Shown here one piece after another: positions 33,718-42,866 of a stretch of DNA of 64,000 nucleotides. The notes under the pieces were generated by a model. That model saw only the letters and a list, made by a program, of their open reading frames with translations. It ran no database searches and was not told where the DNA came from. Source of the DNA: Moritella dasanensis ArB 0140 (lineage in GTDB: Bacteria; Pseudomonadota; Gammaproteobacteria; Enterobacterales; Moritellaceae). The stretch lies in NCBI RefSeq assembly GCF_000276805.1, contig NZ_AKXQ01000004.1:1-64000 (forward strand), read 5' to 3'. Within the stretch, counting starts at the first letter, position 1; the number at the start of each line of letters is the position of its first letter. Made by a program: the position numbers and the translations under genes.

Positions 33718-34956
33718 ATGAAAATACTGCACACCTCAGATTGGCACCTTGGCCAGCATTTCATTACTAAAAGCCGCGCTAACGAACACAGTTGTTTTAT
33801 GGCTTGGTTGCTCGAACAGATAGAACAGCATCAAGTCGATGCAGTTATTGTCGCGGGTGACATTTTTGATACCGGTACGCCGCCAAGTTATGCGCGCGAG
33901 TTATACAATAGTTTTGTTGTCGCGATCAGCAAAGTGCAGTGCCAGTTAATTATTCTAGCGGGTAATCATGATTCCGTGGCGACATTAAATGAATCAAAGC
34001 AATTATTATCGCAACTCAATACCCAAGTTATCTCGAGTGTGTCGCTGGATTTAGAGCAGCAGGTTTTAACATTAAAAAATAGAGCTGGCGACGTCGGCGC
34101 ATTACTTTGCGCTGTCCCGTTTGTACGTCCGCGAGACGTGATGCAAAGTGAAGCATGGCAGTCTGGCACTGAAAAGCAGCAACGTTTAGGTTCGGCTATT
34201 ACTGAACATTATGCTGGCTTGTATCAGCTGGCACAGCAAAAACGTGAAGCTCTTGGCATTGCAGTACCGGTTATTGCTACTGGCCATTTGACCGCATTAG
34301 GTGTATCGGTGACTGAGTCGGTTCGTGATATTTACATTGGTACGCTGGAAGCATTCCCTGCTAATCAATTCCCTGCTGCAGATTACATTGCCCTTGGTCA
34401 TATTCATCGCGCGCAGAAAGTCGCTAAGTCAGAACATATTCGTTATAGCGGTTCGCCAATTCCATTAAGTTTTGATGAAGTGAAGCAGCAAAAGAGCGTT
34501 AATTTAGTCAGCTTTTCACAAGGGAAGTTAGATGCGGTAACGGAATTAACCATTCCCCAGTTTCAGCCTATGCAAGTATTGAAAGGCAACCTAGAAAGTA
34601 TTGAAGCGCAATTAGCCCAGTTTAAAACTCACGAAGGTGAACTGCCGGTTTGGCTAAGCATTGAAGTGCAAGAACAAGATTATTTAACCGATTTACAAAC
34701 TCGTATCGAAATGATGACTACTGACTTATCTGTTGAAGTATTACAAGTGCGTCGTGCCCGTAAAGACAGAGAGCAGCATTTGCATAGCCCAGTAAAAGAA
34801 ACCTTATCAGAATTGTCGGTCAATGATGTTTTTCAACGTTGTTTAGAAGGCGTTGAATTTACTACTGATGCGGAAATTGCCCGTAAATCACGTATCGAGT
34901 TAGCGTTTAGCCAAATTGTTGAGCAAGTAGAGCATGCAACTCAGGAGGAGAAATAA
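33718..34956 (+). CDS. sbcD: Exonuclease subunit SbcD
   Basis: Mre11-family nuclease subunit of the SbcCD complex, which cuts DNA hairpins and processes double-strand ends. The 412-residue chain has the five phosphoesterase motifs: SDWHLGQHF (D8, H10), AGDIFDTG, LAGNHDS, ATGHLTALG and LGHIHRAQ. The usual capping domain follows (SGSPIPLSFDE). The stop shares one base with the sbcC start, which is standard for this operon. Confidence 0.96.
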   Translation: MKILHTSDWHLGQHFITKSRANEHSCFMAWLLEQIEQHQVDAVIVAGDIFDTGTPPSYARELYNSFVVAISKVQCQLIILAGNHDSVATLNESKQLLSQLNTQVISSVSLDLEQQVLTLKNRAGDVGALLCAVPFVRPRDVMQSEAWQSGTEKQQRLGSAITEHYAGLYQLAQQKREALGIAVPVIATGHLTALGVSVTESVRDIYIGTLEAFPANQFPAADYIALGHIHRAQKVAKSEHIRYSGSPIPLSFDEVKQQKSVNLVSFSQGKLDAVTELTIPQFQPMQVLKGNLESIEAQLAQFKTHEGELPVWLSIEVQEQDYLTDLQTRIEMMTTDLSVEVLQVRRARKDREQHLHSPVKETLSELSVNDVFQRCLEGVEFTTDAEIARKSRIELAFSQIVEQVEHATQEEK

Positions 34957-37900
34957 TGAAGATTAAACGTCTTTCCTTTAAAAATATTAACTCGTTAAAA
35001 GGTGAGTGGCAGCTTAACTTCGACCAAGAACCCTTTTTAAGTAATGGTTTGTTTGCTATTACAGGACCAACGGGCGCGGGTAAAACTACGATTTTAGATG
35101 CGATCTGTTTGGCCTTGTATCACGAGACACCACGACTGGCAATATCGAAATCTCAGAACGAGGTCATGACCCGTAATACGGCGGAATGTGCAGCTGAAGT
35201 TGAATTTGAAGTTCAGGGTAAAGGTTACCGTGCCAGCTGGAGTCAGCGCCGAGCTAAAAATAGTCCGGAGGGTAATTTACAAGACATGAAGGTAGAGTTA
35301 GCTGAGGTGGTGTCGGGTGACATTCTTGCTAGCCAAATTAATTTGAAAAAGCAGCTGGTGGCTGAGATCACGGGATTGGATTTTTCACGTTTCCGTAAAT
35401 CTATGTTGTTATCGCAAGGGGAATTTGCTGCGTTTTTGAACGCCAAAGCGAACGACCGCGCGGAGTTATTAGAAGAACTGACTGGTACCGAAATTTACGG
35501 CCAGATCTCGCAAGCGGTATTTGAAAGCCATAATGTAGCGAAAGCAGAGTTAGATAAATTACGCGCTAAAGCGGATGGCGTTAACTTACTCAATGACGAG
35601 CAACGCGCCGAGATTGTCACTGAACAAAGCAATGTCGAAATCTTAGTGACCGATTTAACGCAGCAGCAAACCAGTTTACAACAGCAGAAGCAATGGCGTG
35701 ATCAACTGGGAAAAGCACAAGTCAGCGTCACTGACGCGCAAGTAAGTTTAGCGAATGCAGAACAACAGGCTATAACGCAACAGCCCGAATTAAATAGATT
35801 AGAACAAGCTGAACCTGCAGAAGCATTACGTTTACCTTTTACCCATTTAAGCCAAGCCAATACAAAACTAGCGGCGTTAGAACAGCAGCAGCAGATATTA
35901 CAAACGTCAGTTGTTACCGCGCAAACGGCGGTTGCTGATAACCAACTAAAACTGCAATCGAGCCAAACACAACTTGATGCCAGCAAGCAACAAAGCCAAG
36001 CACAAGAAACATTAATCAATGAGCAGATCATGCCATTGGATAATGATTGTGCGCAGTTAAGCAAAGAGCAGCTGCAATTAACATCACAACAGCAACAGCA
36101 AAATACTGAACTGCAAACAACCCAACAGAGCTTCGCTACATTAACGCGCACAGCAGAAACAGCGAAGGCTACGGTCAATGCATGCCAAGACTATCAACAG
36201 CAACATGCCCAAGATGCGCAGTTAAGTACCCGATTACCGTTATGGCAAAGCCAGATACAACAATGTAATCAACAGCAAACACATGTCACGTCGCTGCAAC
36301 AGCAAGTGGTTGCTAATCAGCAATCATTACAACAAAGCGTTAGCGCGCAGCAGCAGTTAGCGAACAAGGTGACTGTCAATGCAGAGCGTGAATCATCGGT
36401 AAAGTACGCGGTTAATCAAGCGCAGCAGCATGTAGCCGATTTACTCGCTGGTGATGACTTAATCGAGCTTGAACAGGCTTTGAGCCAACAATCACGTTTG
36501 CAGGGCATTGTTGATCAGCTATCGGGTTTACAACAGCGTTACCTGGGCGAGTCGCAAGAGTTTGAAACTAACCAAGCAAGCATGGTTGCACTAGAGCAAC
36601 AACTTGCCGGTATTAATGTTGAGATCAGTGCCAAGCGCGAGTTGTTTAAAAGTAAAAAGAACGAATTGAATGATGTTCAGCGTTTATTAGAACAAGAACA
36701 GAAAATTGCCAGCCTAGAACAATTGCGCAGCCAGTTAGAAGTAGGGCAAGCTTGTCAGTTATGTGGTTCGACTGAGCATCCACTGATCGCTGAATATCAG
36801 CACATAGCCGATTCATTGACTGTGCAACGTAAGAGCCAGTTAGATCTCGATTTAAAACAGATAGAAACCGAGGGCGGAGAGCTTAAAAATAGCTTGGTCG
36901 AAGCCAATACCAAGCTGGATAACTTTAATCGTCGTAATGCGACATTACAGCCACAGTTAGGATCCTTGATTGCGCAATGGCAGGATCATAATCAGCAGCT
37001 TAACGCTAACCTGATGATCGCAGATAGCGCTAATACTCAGGCATTTATCCAGCAGCAAGGCATGCAACTTACGCAGTTATCACAACGTATTCAAGCCTTA
37101 AAAACCGCGAACATACAGTTACAAAATACGCAGCTAACCTTAACGGAATTCGATAAGAACAGTGCACAGCTGCAACATCAAATAGAGTTAGTGAACCGTG
37201 ATGTAAAAGCCGCGCAAGATGCTGAGCAGAAGTTAACACAAGACGCCCTGCAACAAGCGCAAGTATTAACGGAACTACAACAAGCTTTAATTAATAGCGT
37301 GACCGAGTTAGGCCTTACGTTACCGGAATGGACGCAGCTTGATAACTGGTTAGTACAATGCCAGCAAGCACTGCAAACGTGGGAACAACAAGCGCAGTTA
37401 TTACAATCGGCGAATGAGCAGTATGTCGGGGCAGAAAGTCAGTTAACACCTTTACGTCAGCAGTTGACGAAATTGGACGTTGCGATAGCGCAGACATCAG
37501 AAACATTGTCTAGTTTGTCTGTGGCTCTAACGGCTAAACAGCAGCAACGTCAGCAGTTATTCGGTCAGCGCAGCGTGGCAGATGCAAGACAAGCAATGCA
37601 GCAGCAATTAACTACCGCAGAACAAGCATATCAAGCCTGTTCAATGCAAAGTAATGCATTATCGAATCAGTTGCATGCACAGCAAGGTGAATTGACGACA
37701 TTACAGCAAGGTTTGACGCAGCAACAGCAAGAATCAAGCGACTGTTTAGCGACGTGGCAACTGGCATTAGCTGCAAGTCCTTTTACTACTGAAACTGAGT
37801 TTAACCAAGCGTTATTACCAGCAGAAGAAAAGCAACGTTTATTGGCGCTTAAATCACAGCTAACCGCGACGCTAACTCGTTGTCAGGCGCTGTTTGAACA

Positions 37901-38627
37901 AGCCAATGAGCATTTGCTTACACTGCAACAGACACCATTAACTGAATTAGACATTGCCACTCTGGTTGCTCAGTTAGACGAGATCACTACTCAGCTAAAC
38001 CAAGGTTTACAGCGTCAAGGTGAGTTAAAGCAGCGCCTTGCTGATGATGCCGCTCGTAGCGCTGATTTAGCTGATTTCTATCAGCAGATTAAAGATTGTG
38101 AAGCTGACTACGATGATAAAGCCTATCTACATAGCTTGATTGGCTCGAAAGACGGCAGTAAGTTCCGCCGCTTCGCGCAGGGCTTAACGCTGGATCATCT
38201 GGTTACTTTAGCCAACCAACAATTAGACCGTTTACACAGTCGTTATCAGTTGCAACGTAAACTAGCCTCTGGCTCTGAAGCATTGGCACTACAGGTCGTG
38301 GATACTTGGCTCGCTGATGCAGTACGTGATACCAAAACCTTATCCGGCGGTGAAAGCTTCTTAGTGAGCTTGGCACTGGCGCTAGGCTTGTCTGACTTGG
38401 TTAGCCATAAGACCAGCATTGACTCGTTATTCCTTGATGAAGGCTTTGGTACGCTCGATGCGGAGACATTAGACATCGCTTTGGATGCACTCGATAACTT
38501 AAATGCGTCAGGAAAAATGATTGGTGTTATTAGTCACGTTGAAGCATTGAAAGAGCGTATTCCAGTGCAAGTTAAAGTGAACAAGGGCAGTGGGTTAGGG
38601 TTGAGCTCGTTTACAGTTGTTAGTTAG
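34956..38627 (+). CDS. sbcC: Exonuclease subunit SbcC (Rad50 homologue)
   Basis: SMC-like ATPase of the SbcCD nuclease. At 1223 residues it is longer than E. coli SbcC (1048). The N-terminal ATPase half has Walker A ITGPTGAGKTTILDAICLAL. Long coiled coils follow, unusually rich in glutamine, with the zinc-hook motif CQLCGSTEHPL near residue 603 in the middle. The C-terminal half contains the ABC signature LSGGESFLVSLALALGLSDLV, Walker B SLFLDEGFGTLDAE and the switch histidine ISHVEAL. All motifs needed for ATPase and hook function are present. The extra length lies in the coiled-coil arms. It is translationally coupled to sbcD. Confidence 0.96.
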   Translation: MKIKRLSFKNINSLKGEWQLNFDQEPFLSNGLFAITGPTGAGKTTILDAICLALYHETPRLAISKSQNEVMTRNTAECAAEVEFEVQGKGYRASWSQRRAKNSPEGNLQDMKVELAEVVSGDILASQINLKKQLVAEITGLDFSRFRKSMLLSQGEFAAFLNAKANDRAELLEELTGTEIYGQISQAVFESHNVAKAELDKLRAKADGVNLLNDEQRAEIVTEQSNVEILVTDLTQQQTSLQQQKQWRDQLGKAQVSVTDAQVSLANAEQQAITQQPELNRLEQAEPAEALRLPFTHLSQANTKLAALEQQQQILQTSVVTAQTAVADNQLKLQSSQTQLDASKQQSQAQETLINEQIMPLDNDCAQLSKEQLQLTSQQQQQNTELQTTQQSFATLTRTAETAKATVNACQDYQQQHAQDAQLSTRLPLWQSQIQQCNQQQTHVTSLQQQVVANQQSLQQSVSAQQQLANKVTVNAERESSVKYAVNQAQQHVADLLAGDDLIELEQALSQQSRLQGIVDQLSGLQQRYLGESQEFETNQASMVALEQQLAGINVEISAKRELFKSKKNELNDVQRLLEQEQKIASLEQLRSQLEVGQACQLCGSTEHPLIAEYQHIADSLTVQRKSQLDLDLKQIETEGGELKNSLVEANTKLDNFNRRNATLQPQLGSLIAQWQDHNQQLNANLMIADSANTQAFIQQQGMQLTQLSQRIQALKTANIQLQNTQLTLTEFDKNSAQLQHQIELVNRDVKAAQDAEQKLTQDALQQAQVLTELQQALINSVTELGLTLPEWTQLDNWLVQCQQALQTWEQQAQLLQSANEQYVGAESQLTPLRQQLTKLDVAIAQTSETLSSLSVALTAKQQQRQQLFGQRSVADARQAMQQQLTTAEQAYQACSMQSNALSNQLHAQQGELTTLQQGLTQQQQESSDCLATWQLALAASPFTTETEFNQALLPAEEKQRLLALKSQLTATLTRCQALFEQANEHLLTLQQTPLTELDIATLVAQLDEITTQLNQGLQRQGELKQRLADDAARSADLADFYQQIKDCEADYDDKAYLHSLIGSKDGSKFRRFAQGLTLDHLVTLANQQLDRLHSRYQLQRKLASGSEALALQVVDTWLADAVRDTKTLSGGESFLVSLALALGLSDLVSHKTSIDSLFLDEGFGTLDAETLDIALDALDNLNASGKMIGVISHVEALKERIPVQVKVNKGSGLGLSSFTVVS

Positions 38628-38751
38628 TTAGTTTTTAGGTGTATTAATTTAATTAGAAGCGTGTTGTATATAAATTTTCATAACACGCTGTTATAACTCA
38701 AGGAAAGTTTGCGCTATCAATTTTTAAGCCCACTTTTAAAAAGGATTCACC

Positions 38752-39228
38752 ATGATTCAACTTCGCTCGATGACATCCGCTGAATATCCAGCTTATTGTG
38801 ATTATTTCATTGATGATTACAGCCGTGAAATAGCGGAGAACTACGGGCATTCAATGGACAAAGCTATCGCATTAGCCGAGCAAGATCTTACTCGTTGCTT
38901 CCCTAATGGATTGGAAACCAATGAACATGATTTATTATGCCTTGAATTTAAATCAGGGGCTGAATCTGAAGTGGTTGGCTATCTATGGCATTCGATTAAG
39001 GTCAGTGATAAATCGACGTTTATTTACGATTTTTTCATTTTCTCAAATCACCGTAATAATGGATATGGAAAACTAACCATTCAAGCACTTGAGTCTCAAC
39101 TACAAACGATTGGTATCGAACAAATAAAGTTAAGAGTCGCCTACCAAAATCAACGCGCGTTAAAGCTATATCAAGAAGTTGGCTTTGCTATTACTGGCTA
39201 TAATATGTCAAAAACAATAGCGAGTTAA
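38752..39228 (+). CDS. GNAT family N-acetyltransferase
   Basis: A 158-residue acetyltransferase. The acetyl-CoA pocket is FIFSNHRNNGYGKLTIQALESQL (R-x-x-G-x-G type as RNNGYG), followed by IEQIKLRVAYQNQRALKLYQEVGFAITGYNMSK, the classical ending of GNAT proteins that act on amino groups of small molecules or protein N-termini. AAAAGGATTCACC precedes the ATG. Substrate unknown. The gene begins a run of small plus-strand genes (acetyltransferase, exporter, monooxygenase, YtoQ, VOC and Nudix) that look like a stress or detoxification neighbourhood, but each has its own leader. Confidence 0.88.
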   Translation: MIQLRSMTSAEYPAYCDYFIDDYSREIAENYGHSMDKAIALAEQDLTRCFPNGLETNEHDLLCLEFKSGAESEVVGYLWHSIKVSDKSTFIYDFFIFSNHRNNGYGKLTIQALESQLQTIGIEQIKLRVAYQNQRALKLYQEVGFAITGYNMSKTIAS

Positions 39229-39386
39229 CATTTCTAATATGTGCATAAAAATAACGCTATAACTGCACGTCGACCTTTAATTTGAATTCTCAGCGCTACT
39301 GAGAACAAGCTTTAATGGTCGCGAACGTTTACCTCGAACCCTTAAGTTGTTAATGTATTGTGAATACGTTAATTTAGGAGGTTCAC

Positions 39387-40013
39387 ATGATCCCGTTAGA
39401 TACATTGATGCTTTTTATAGCCGCTACTTTTGTCGTGGTGCTTTCACCTGGACCTGCCGCAATAGCTGTAACGGCTGAGTCTGCGTCCAATGGATTTAAA
39501 AGTTCTGTTTGGGTGATATTAGGTATTGCGATAGCAAATGTTGTGTTTTTCTTCTTGTCGGCGACAGGTATCGCTGGACTCCTCATTGCGTCGCACAGTC
39601 TGTTCTCGATAATTAAATGGGTAGGTGTTGCATATCTTCTGTATCTTGGCTTCAGTGCAATTTTTAGTGATGCGGGCCCTTTAAAGATTAACAAGTCAGA
39701 TAATAAAAAAGGCAGCTGGTATAAAGTATTTTTGAAAGGCTTTATTTTAGAGATATCGAACCCAAAAGCACTTTTATATTTCTCAGCATTACTGCCACAG
39801 TTTATTGATATAGCTAATCCCATCATTCCTCAGTTAGCTATATTGTGTTTAATCACTCTTTTTATAGACCTTTTTTGTTATTCGCTATATGGGTATTTAG
39901 GCTTCAAATCAATGAGTGTGGGCATAAAACCCATTGTAACTAAATTGATAAATCGTTCTGCTGGTTGTATGTTAATTTTCGCTGGGGTAAAAATGGCTTC
40001 TGTGAAAAACTAA
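39387..40013 (+). CDS. LysE family amino acid exporter
   Basis: A 208-residue inner-membrane protein with about six membrane segments. The family signature VVLSPGPAAIAVTAESA (LSPGP) and the GFILEISNPKALLYFSALLPQFI stretch (NPK motif) place it in the LysE/RhtB group. TTTAGGAGGTTCAC gives a very strong ribosome-binding site. Exported substrate unknown. It differs clearly from the first LysE-type protein of the window. Confidence 0.9.
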   Translation: MIPLDTLMLFIAATFVVVLSPGPAAIAVTAESASNGFKSSVWVILGIAIANVVFFFLSATGIAGLLIASHSLFSIIKWVGVAYLLYLGFSAIFSDAGPLKINKSDNKKGSWYKVFLKGFILEISNPKALLYFSALLPQFIDIANPIIPQLAILCLITLFIDLFCYSLYGYLGFKSMSVGIKPIVTKLINRSAGCMLIFAGVKMASVKN

Positions 40014-40127
40014 TCAATAGAACAACTACCTTGAAAAACATCGCATACTAACCAAAAGTTAAAACCACGCACCAGTGCCGGTATGTGCTGCCTCTGGTGT
40101 TTCAGAATGAAATATTTAGGAGATAAA

Positions 40128-40445
40128 ATGTCAGTTATCGCTAATACACCTAAACCACCTTATTTTGCTGTTATTTTTACGTCAACCCGTACAGACGGTG
40201 ATCATGGTTATGATGAAATGGCCAATCGAATGGTTGAATTAGCTGAGCTGCAACCTGGATTTCTGGGCGTGGAATCAGCAAGGGAAAGCGTGGGGATAAC
40301 CGTGTCTTATTGGGCCGATCTAGAGTCAATTAAACATTGGAAAGCGAACACTGAACACTTAGCGGCGCAAAAGACGGGTCGTGAGTCTTGGTATGATTCT
40401 TTTAAGGTTCGTATTTCAAAAGTAGAACGAGATTACGGCATATAA
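40128..40445 (+). CDS. Antibiotic biosynthesis monooxygenase (ABM) family protein
   Basis: A 105-residue ferredoxin-like protein starting MSVIANTPKPPYFAVIFTS. The ABM-like pattern is visible in YDEMANRMVELAELQPGFLGVESARESVGITVSYWADLESIKHWKAN, including the P-G-F-x-G-x-E turn and the W-x-x-x-x-x-x-x-H/W-K region. I start at ATG 40128 behind TTAGGAGAT rather than at 40083. Proteins of this size dimerise and act as cofactor-less monooxygenases, heme oxygenases or simply ligand binders. No more specific role can be given. Confidence 0.88.
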   Translation: MSVIANTPKPPYFAVIFTSTRTDGDHGYDEMANRMVELAELQPGFLGVESARESVGITVSYWADLESIKHWKANTEHLAAQKTGRESWYDSFKVRISKVERDYGI

Positions 40446-40503
40446 TAAATTTTCAATTAAATTAAATTCAATACAATTCAGCATAACTTAATAGGTGAAA
40501 TAT

Positions 40504-40944
40504 ATGAAATACGTTGTTTATTTATCAGGTGAAATTCACAGTGATTGGCGCGCACAAATTATTAATGGTTGCGAGCAGAAAGGCCTCGATATTGAATTTA
40601 CCTCAGCAATAACAAATCATGAAGCAAGTGATGCCGCTGGCGATTGTTTAGGTGACGAAAGTACTTCATTTTGGCGTGATCATAAATCATCAAAAGTGAA
40701 CGCGATCCGTATTCAAACCGCTATCAAAAATTGTGATCTTGCAGTAATACGTTTCGGTGACAAGTATAAACAGTGGAATGCTGCGTTCGATGCCGGTTAT
40801 TGCGCGGCTTTGGGTAAACCTTATATTACCCTGCATGATGAAAGCCTGATCCATGCGTTAAAAGAAGTGGATGGTTCAGCGCAATCTTGGGCTACTTCAC
40901 CAAGTCAAATTGTGGAAATATTGTCATATTTGGTCGCGAAGTAA
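40504..40944 (+). CDS. ytoQ: YtoQ family protein
   Basis: A 146-residue protein aligning along its whole length with Bacillus YtoQ (MKYVVYLSGEIHSDWR, FGDKYKQWNAAFDAGYCAALGKPYI, and a C-terminal LSYL). The fold is probably nucleoside 2-deoxyribosyltransferase-like, given the YLSGEIHS start and the D-x-G-Y pattern. Function unknown. ATG 40504 is chosen behind AGGTGAAATAT; GTG 40495 would add three residues. Confidence 0.88.
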   Translation: MKYVVYLSGEIHSDWRAQIINGCEQKGLDIEFTSAITNHEASDAAGDCLGDESTSFWRDHKSSKVNAIRIQTAIKNCDLAVIRFGDKYKQWNAAFDAGYCAALGKPYITLHDESLIHALKEVDGSAQSWATSPSQIVEILSYLVAK

Positions 40945-41044
40945 CAAGTTGAATAAATAAAAATCGAATATATAATAGCAGCTATTACGCCTGCATTGTT
41001 TATCGCAGAGTAAAGTGAACTCAATTTCTGATAGGAGAATATGA

Positions 41045-41413
41045 ATGATTGGATATGTAATGTTAGGATCACAAAATATCGACGTTTCGCGTTATTTTTA
41101 CAGCTCTTTAATGAAGATGATGGGGGCGGAAAAAGTAGCTGATTCGAAAACATTTTTAGCGTGGAGTTTTGGTGAAGGAAAACCTAAGCTCGCAATCGGC
41201 AGCCCGTTTGATGGTGAAGATGCAAGTTACGGTAATGGCACCATGGTTGCTTTAAGTGTTTCTTCGGTTGAAGAGGTAGATAAGTTACATAAAAAAGCAT
41301 TAGCGTTAGGTGGACAAAATGAAGGTGATCCAGGTGTGCGTGCTGGTGGCTTTTATTGTGCTTATTTTAGAGATCTAGATGGTAATAAGTTAAATTTTCA
41401 TTGTAAGCCGTAA
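41045..41413 (+). CDS. VOC (glyoxalase-fold) family protein
   Basis: A 122-residue vicinal oxygen chelate protein, paralogous to the one at 9797. N-terminal module: MIGYVMLGSQNIDVSRYFYSSLMKMMG. C-terminal module: VDKLHKKALALGGQNEGDPGVRAGGFYCAYFRDLDGNKLNFH. The region KPKLAIGSPFDGEDASYGNGTMVAL corresponds to MLAICIPYDKEEQHAGNGNMLAI in the paralogue. AGGAG precedes the start with 7 nt spacing. The last codons overlap a 7-bp tandem repeat. Substrate unknown. Confidence 0.87.
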   Translation: MIGYVMLGSQNIDVSRYFYSSLMKMMGAEKVADSKTFLAWSFGEGKPKLAIGSPFDGEDASYGNGTMVALSVSSVEEVDKLHKKALALGGQNEGDPGVRAGGFYCAYFRDLDGNKLNFHCKP

Positions 41414-41423
41414 GCCGTAAGCC
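41403..41423. repeat. Three 7-bp tandem repeats at the end of a VOC gene
   Basis: GTAAGCC occurs three times in a row (41403-41409, 41410-41416, 41417-41423). The array spans the last two codons and the stop of the glyoxalase-fold gene; the stop TAA (41411-41413) lies in the second copy. Confidence 0.85.
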
Positions 41424-41455
41424 TTAAACAATAATTACGATTTTAAGGATAAATA

Positions 41456-41845
41456 ATGTATCAGGATGTCGCCCAAATTGTTTTCATCAAAGGTTCTCAA
41501 GTACTGCTTAGTTTCCGTCAAAATACCGAGTTTCTCGATCTACAGTGGAGCCTTCCTGGTGGAAGAATAGAAATCGGTGAAACCCCAAAGGTGAGTGCGT
41601 TGCGCGAGTCATTTGAAGAAGTGGGAGTTGAACCTATTAGCCTCAACTTTTTAATTCAATTTCCAGATCCTAATGTTGCTTGTCAGCATCACGTTTATGT
41701 ATGTGATGATTGGCAAGGTGAACTCACAAATGCAGAACCGCATTTATGTGGTGAAGTGAGTTGGTTTGATATTAACGCCGTACCTCGCGTTTGTGCTCCG
41801 ACAATCGCGCCGATAATCGCTGCACTAAAACGGTATTTAGCGTGA
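41456..41845 (+). CDS. Nudix hydrolase
   Basis: A 129-residue pyrophosphohydrolase. The Nudix box GX5EX7REUXEEXGU is GRIEIGETPKVSALRESFEEVGV (36-58), complete in its glutamates and arginine. The flanking strand order (VFIKGSQVLLSFRQN, then WSLPGG) matches small Nudix proteins that clean up nucleotide diphosphate derivatives. Substrate unknown. AAGGATAA precedes the ATG. Its stop overlaps by four bases the GTG of a collapsed HAD-hydrolase gene, which suggests that the two once formed a coupled pair. Confidence 0.9.
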   Translation: MYQDVAQIVFIKGSQVLLSFRQNTEFLDLQWSLPGGRIEIGETPKVSALRESFEEVGVEPISLNFLIQFPDPNVACQHHVYVCDDWQGELTNAEPHLCGEVSWFDINAVPRVCAPTIAPIIAALKRYLA

Positions 41846-41948
41846 ATATCGCATTCTTTGATTTCGATGGCACGATACCAGCGAAGATTTACCTATGCTA
41901 GCGCTTGCTGACATAAAGATTTATCAATGGTGTGAAATACTTGATTGA
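41842..41948 (+). pseudogene. Collapsed HAD hydrolase gene with large internal deletion
   Basis: The GTG at 41842 opens V-NIAFFDFDGTI, the N-terminus of a HAD-IB phosphatase (the DxDGT motif), nearly the same as the start of the intact gene at 54204 (MDIALFDFDGTI). Directly after it, in another frame, comes EDLPMLALADIKIYQWCEI (41883-41939), equivalent to the last residues of the intact gene (EDLPMLALAQTKYYQWREM). About 500 bp of the original gene, encoding the middle, are missing. The join falls at a shared GAT, which fits deletion by microhomology, and it also breaks the frame, giving a stop at TAG 41899-41901. The remnant's 3' end overlaps the LuxR-type gene on the other strand. Confidence 0.85.
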
Positions 41949-42733
41949 TAATGATGAGCAACGAGTCCATTTTGCACTGCAAATTTAATGAGTTCTGCCT
42001 GAGATGATAAATTTAGCACGTTTAGCATGAGATATTTATGTGATTCAATGGTGCGATGACTCAGCGTTAACGCTATCGCACACTCTTTGGCTGTCATGCC
42101 TGTTGCAAGCAAACTGAGCACTTCTTTTTGACGCGGACTTAACAATGAGGCAGCGTTGTTTGGTGTCACTTTACTCGACAAATGTCGTGAAAGTTTAGAG
42201 AATTGCCAATAAACAGCCCACATTTCGGCAAGTAATTTGAGCAGGATTAATTGATTGTATGTTAAAGGCTGGGCATCTTCGCCAAAACGACTCATCGAAA
42301 GTGCTCCCCATTTCTTACCGTGGATCTTTAACGGCAAAATAGTATGCCCGCGAACACCATTTTTATAGAGCGTGCTGAGAATGCCATTTTTTTGAGTACT
42401 TAGCTGTTCTGCATTAAAGTGAATGGGCATTTGTGCTTGTAACATTTTTAAATAACCTTGAATACCTAGGCTATCCACCGATATGAGCGCATTGTCTATC
42501 GTGTTAGGCCATTTGTTTGCCACGTGGATAAATTTAAGTTCGGTACCTGTGCTGGTAGTTTCTTCTACCAATGATTTATCATTTTGGTAAAGGCACATAC
42601 GATCCAGTTTAAACCAGTCAAGTGCTTGGCTAGCAAGTCGATTCCAGTGTTTTTCAAAATTATCAGGGTCGCAAGTTATTAATGACGATTGTTCGACCAA
42701 AAGTTGTTCAAATGATGTAATTGATGTTGTCAT
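41924..42733 (-). CDS. LuxR family transcriptional regulator with GAF-like sensor domain
   Basis: A 269-residue regulator from ATG 42733 (MTTSITSFEQLL); a longer frame starts at 42766. The N-terminal 180 residues look like a GAF-type sensor (GVRGHTILPLKIHGKKWGALSMSRFG). I do not see the tryptophan/aspartate pattern of acyl-homoserine-lactone binding domains. The C-terminal helix-turn-helix is LSPRQKEVLSLLATGMTAKECAIALTLSHRTIESHKYLMLNVLNLSSQAELIKFAVQNGL, a full LuxR-type DNA-binding domain. Its last codons lie over the remnant of the collapsed HAD gene on the opposite strand, so the C-terminal tail may have been altered by that deletion. It is divergent from the sulfatase operon and may control it. 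Confidence 0.87.
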   Translation of the reverse strand: MTTSITSFEQLLVEQSSLITCDPDNFEKHWNRLASQALDWFKLDRMCLYQNDKSLVEETTSTGTELKFIHVANKWPNTIDNALISVDSLGIQGYLKMLQAQMPIHFNAEQLSTQKNGILSTLYKNGVRGHTILPLKIHGKKWGALSMSRFGEDAQPLTYNQLILLKLLAEMWAVYWQFSKLSRHLSSKVTPNNAASLLSPRQKEVLSLLATGMTAKECAIALTLSHRTIESHKYLMLNVLNLSSQAELIKFAVQNGLVAHHYQSSISHH

Positions 42734-42866
42734 TAATATAGCCTTAATAATTTTTTTATACGCCAATATTACACCGCCTCTTATTTTGTTAGTAGTAGTA
42801 AAAACACTAGTTTATTTCCTCTAACAGTCCTTAATCCCCTTGTTTGAAAGATTACCGGTACTGAAA

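Noticed and set aside
35702-36178. 158-codon cysteine-rich open frame antisense to sbcC
   Set aside because: It is a shadow of the glutamine-rich codons of sbcC read on the other strand.
38658-38689. Stem AGCGTGTT/AACACGCT after sbcC
   Set aside because: Only 8 bp with a 16-nt loop and no T-run; insufficient for a terminator call.
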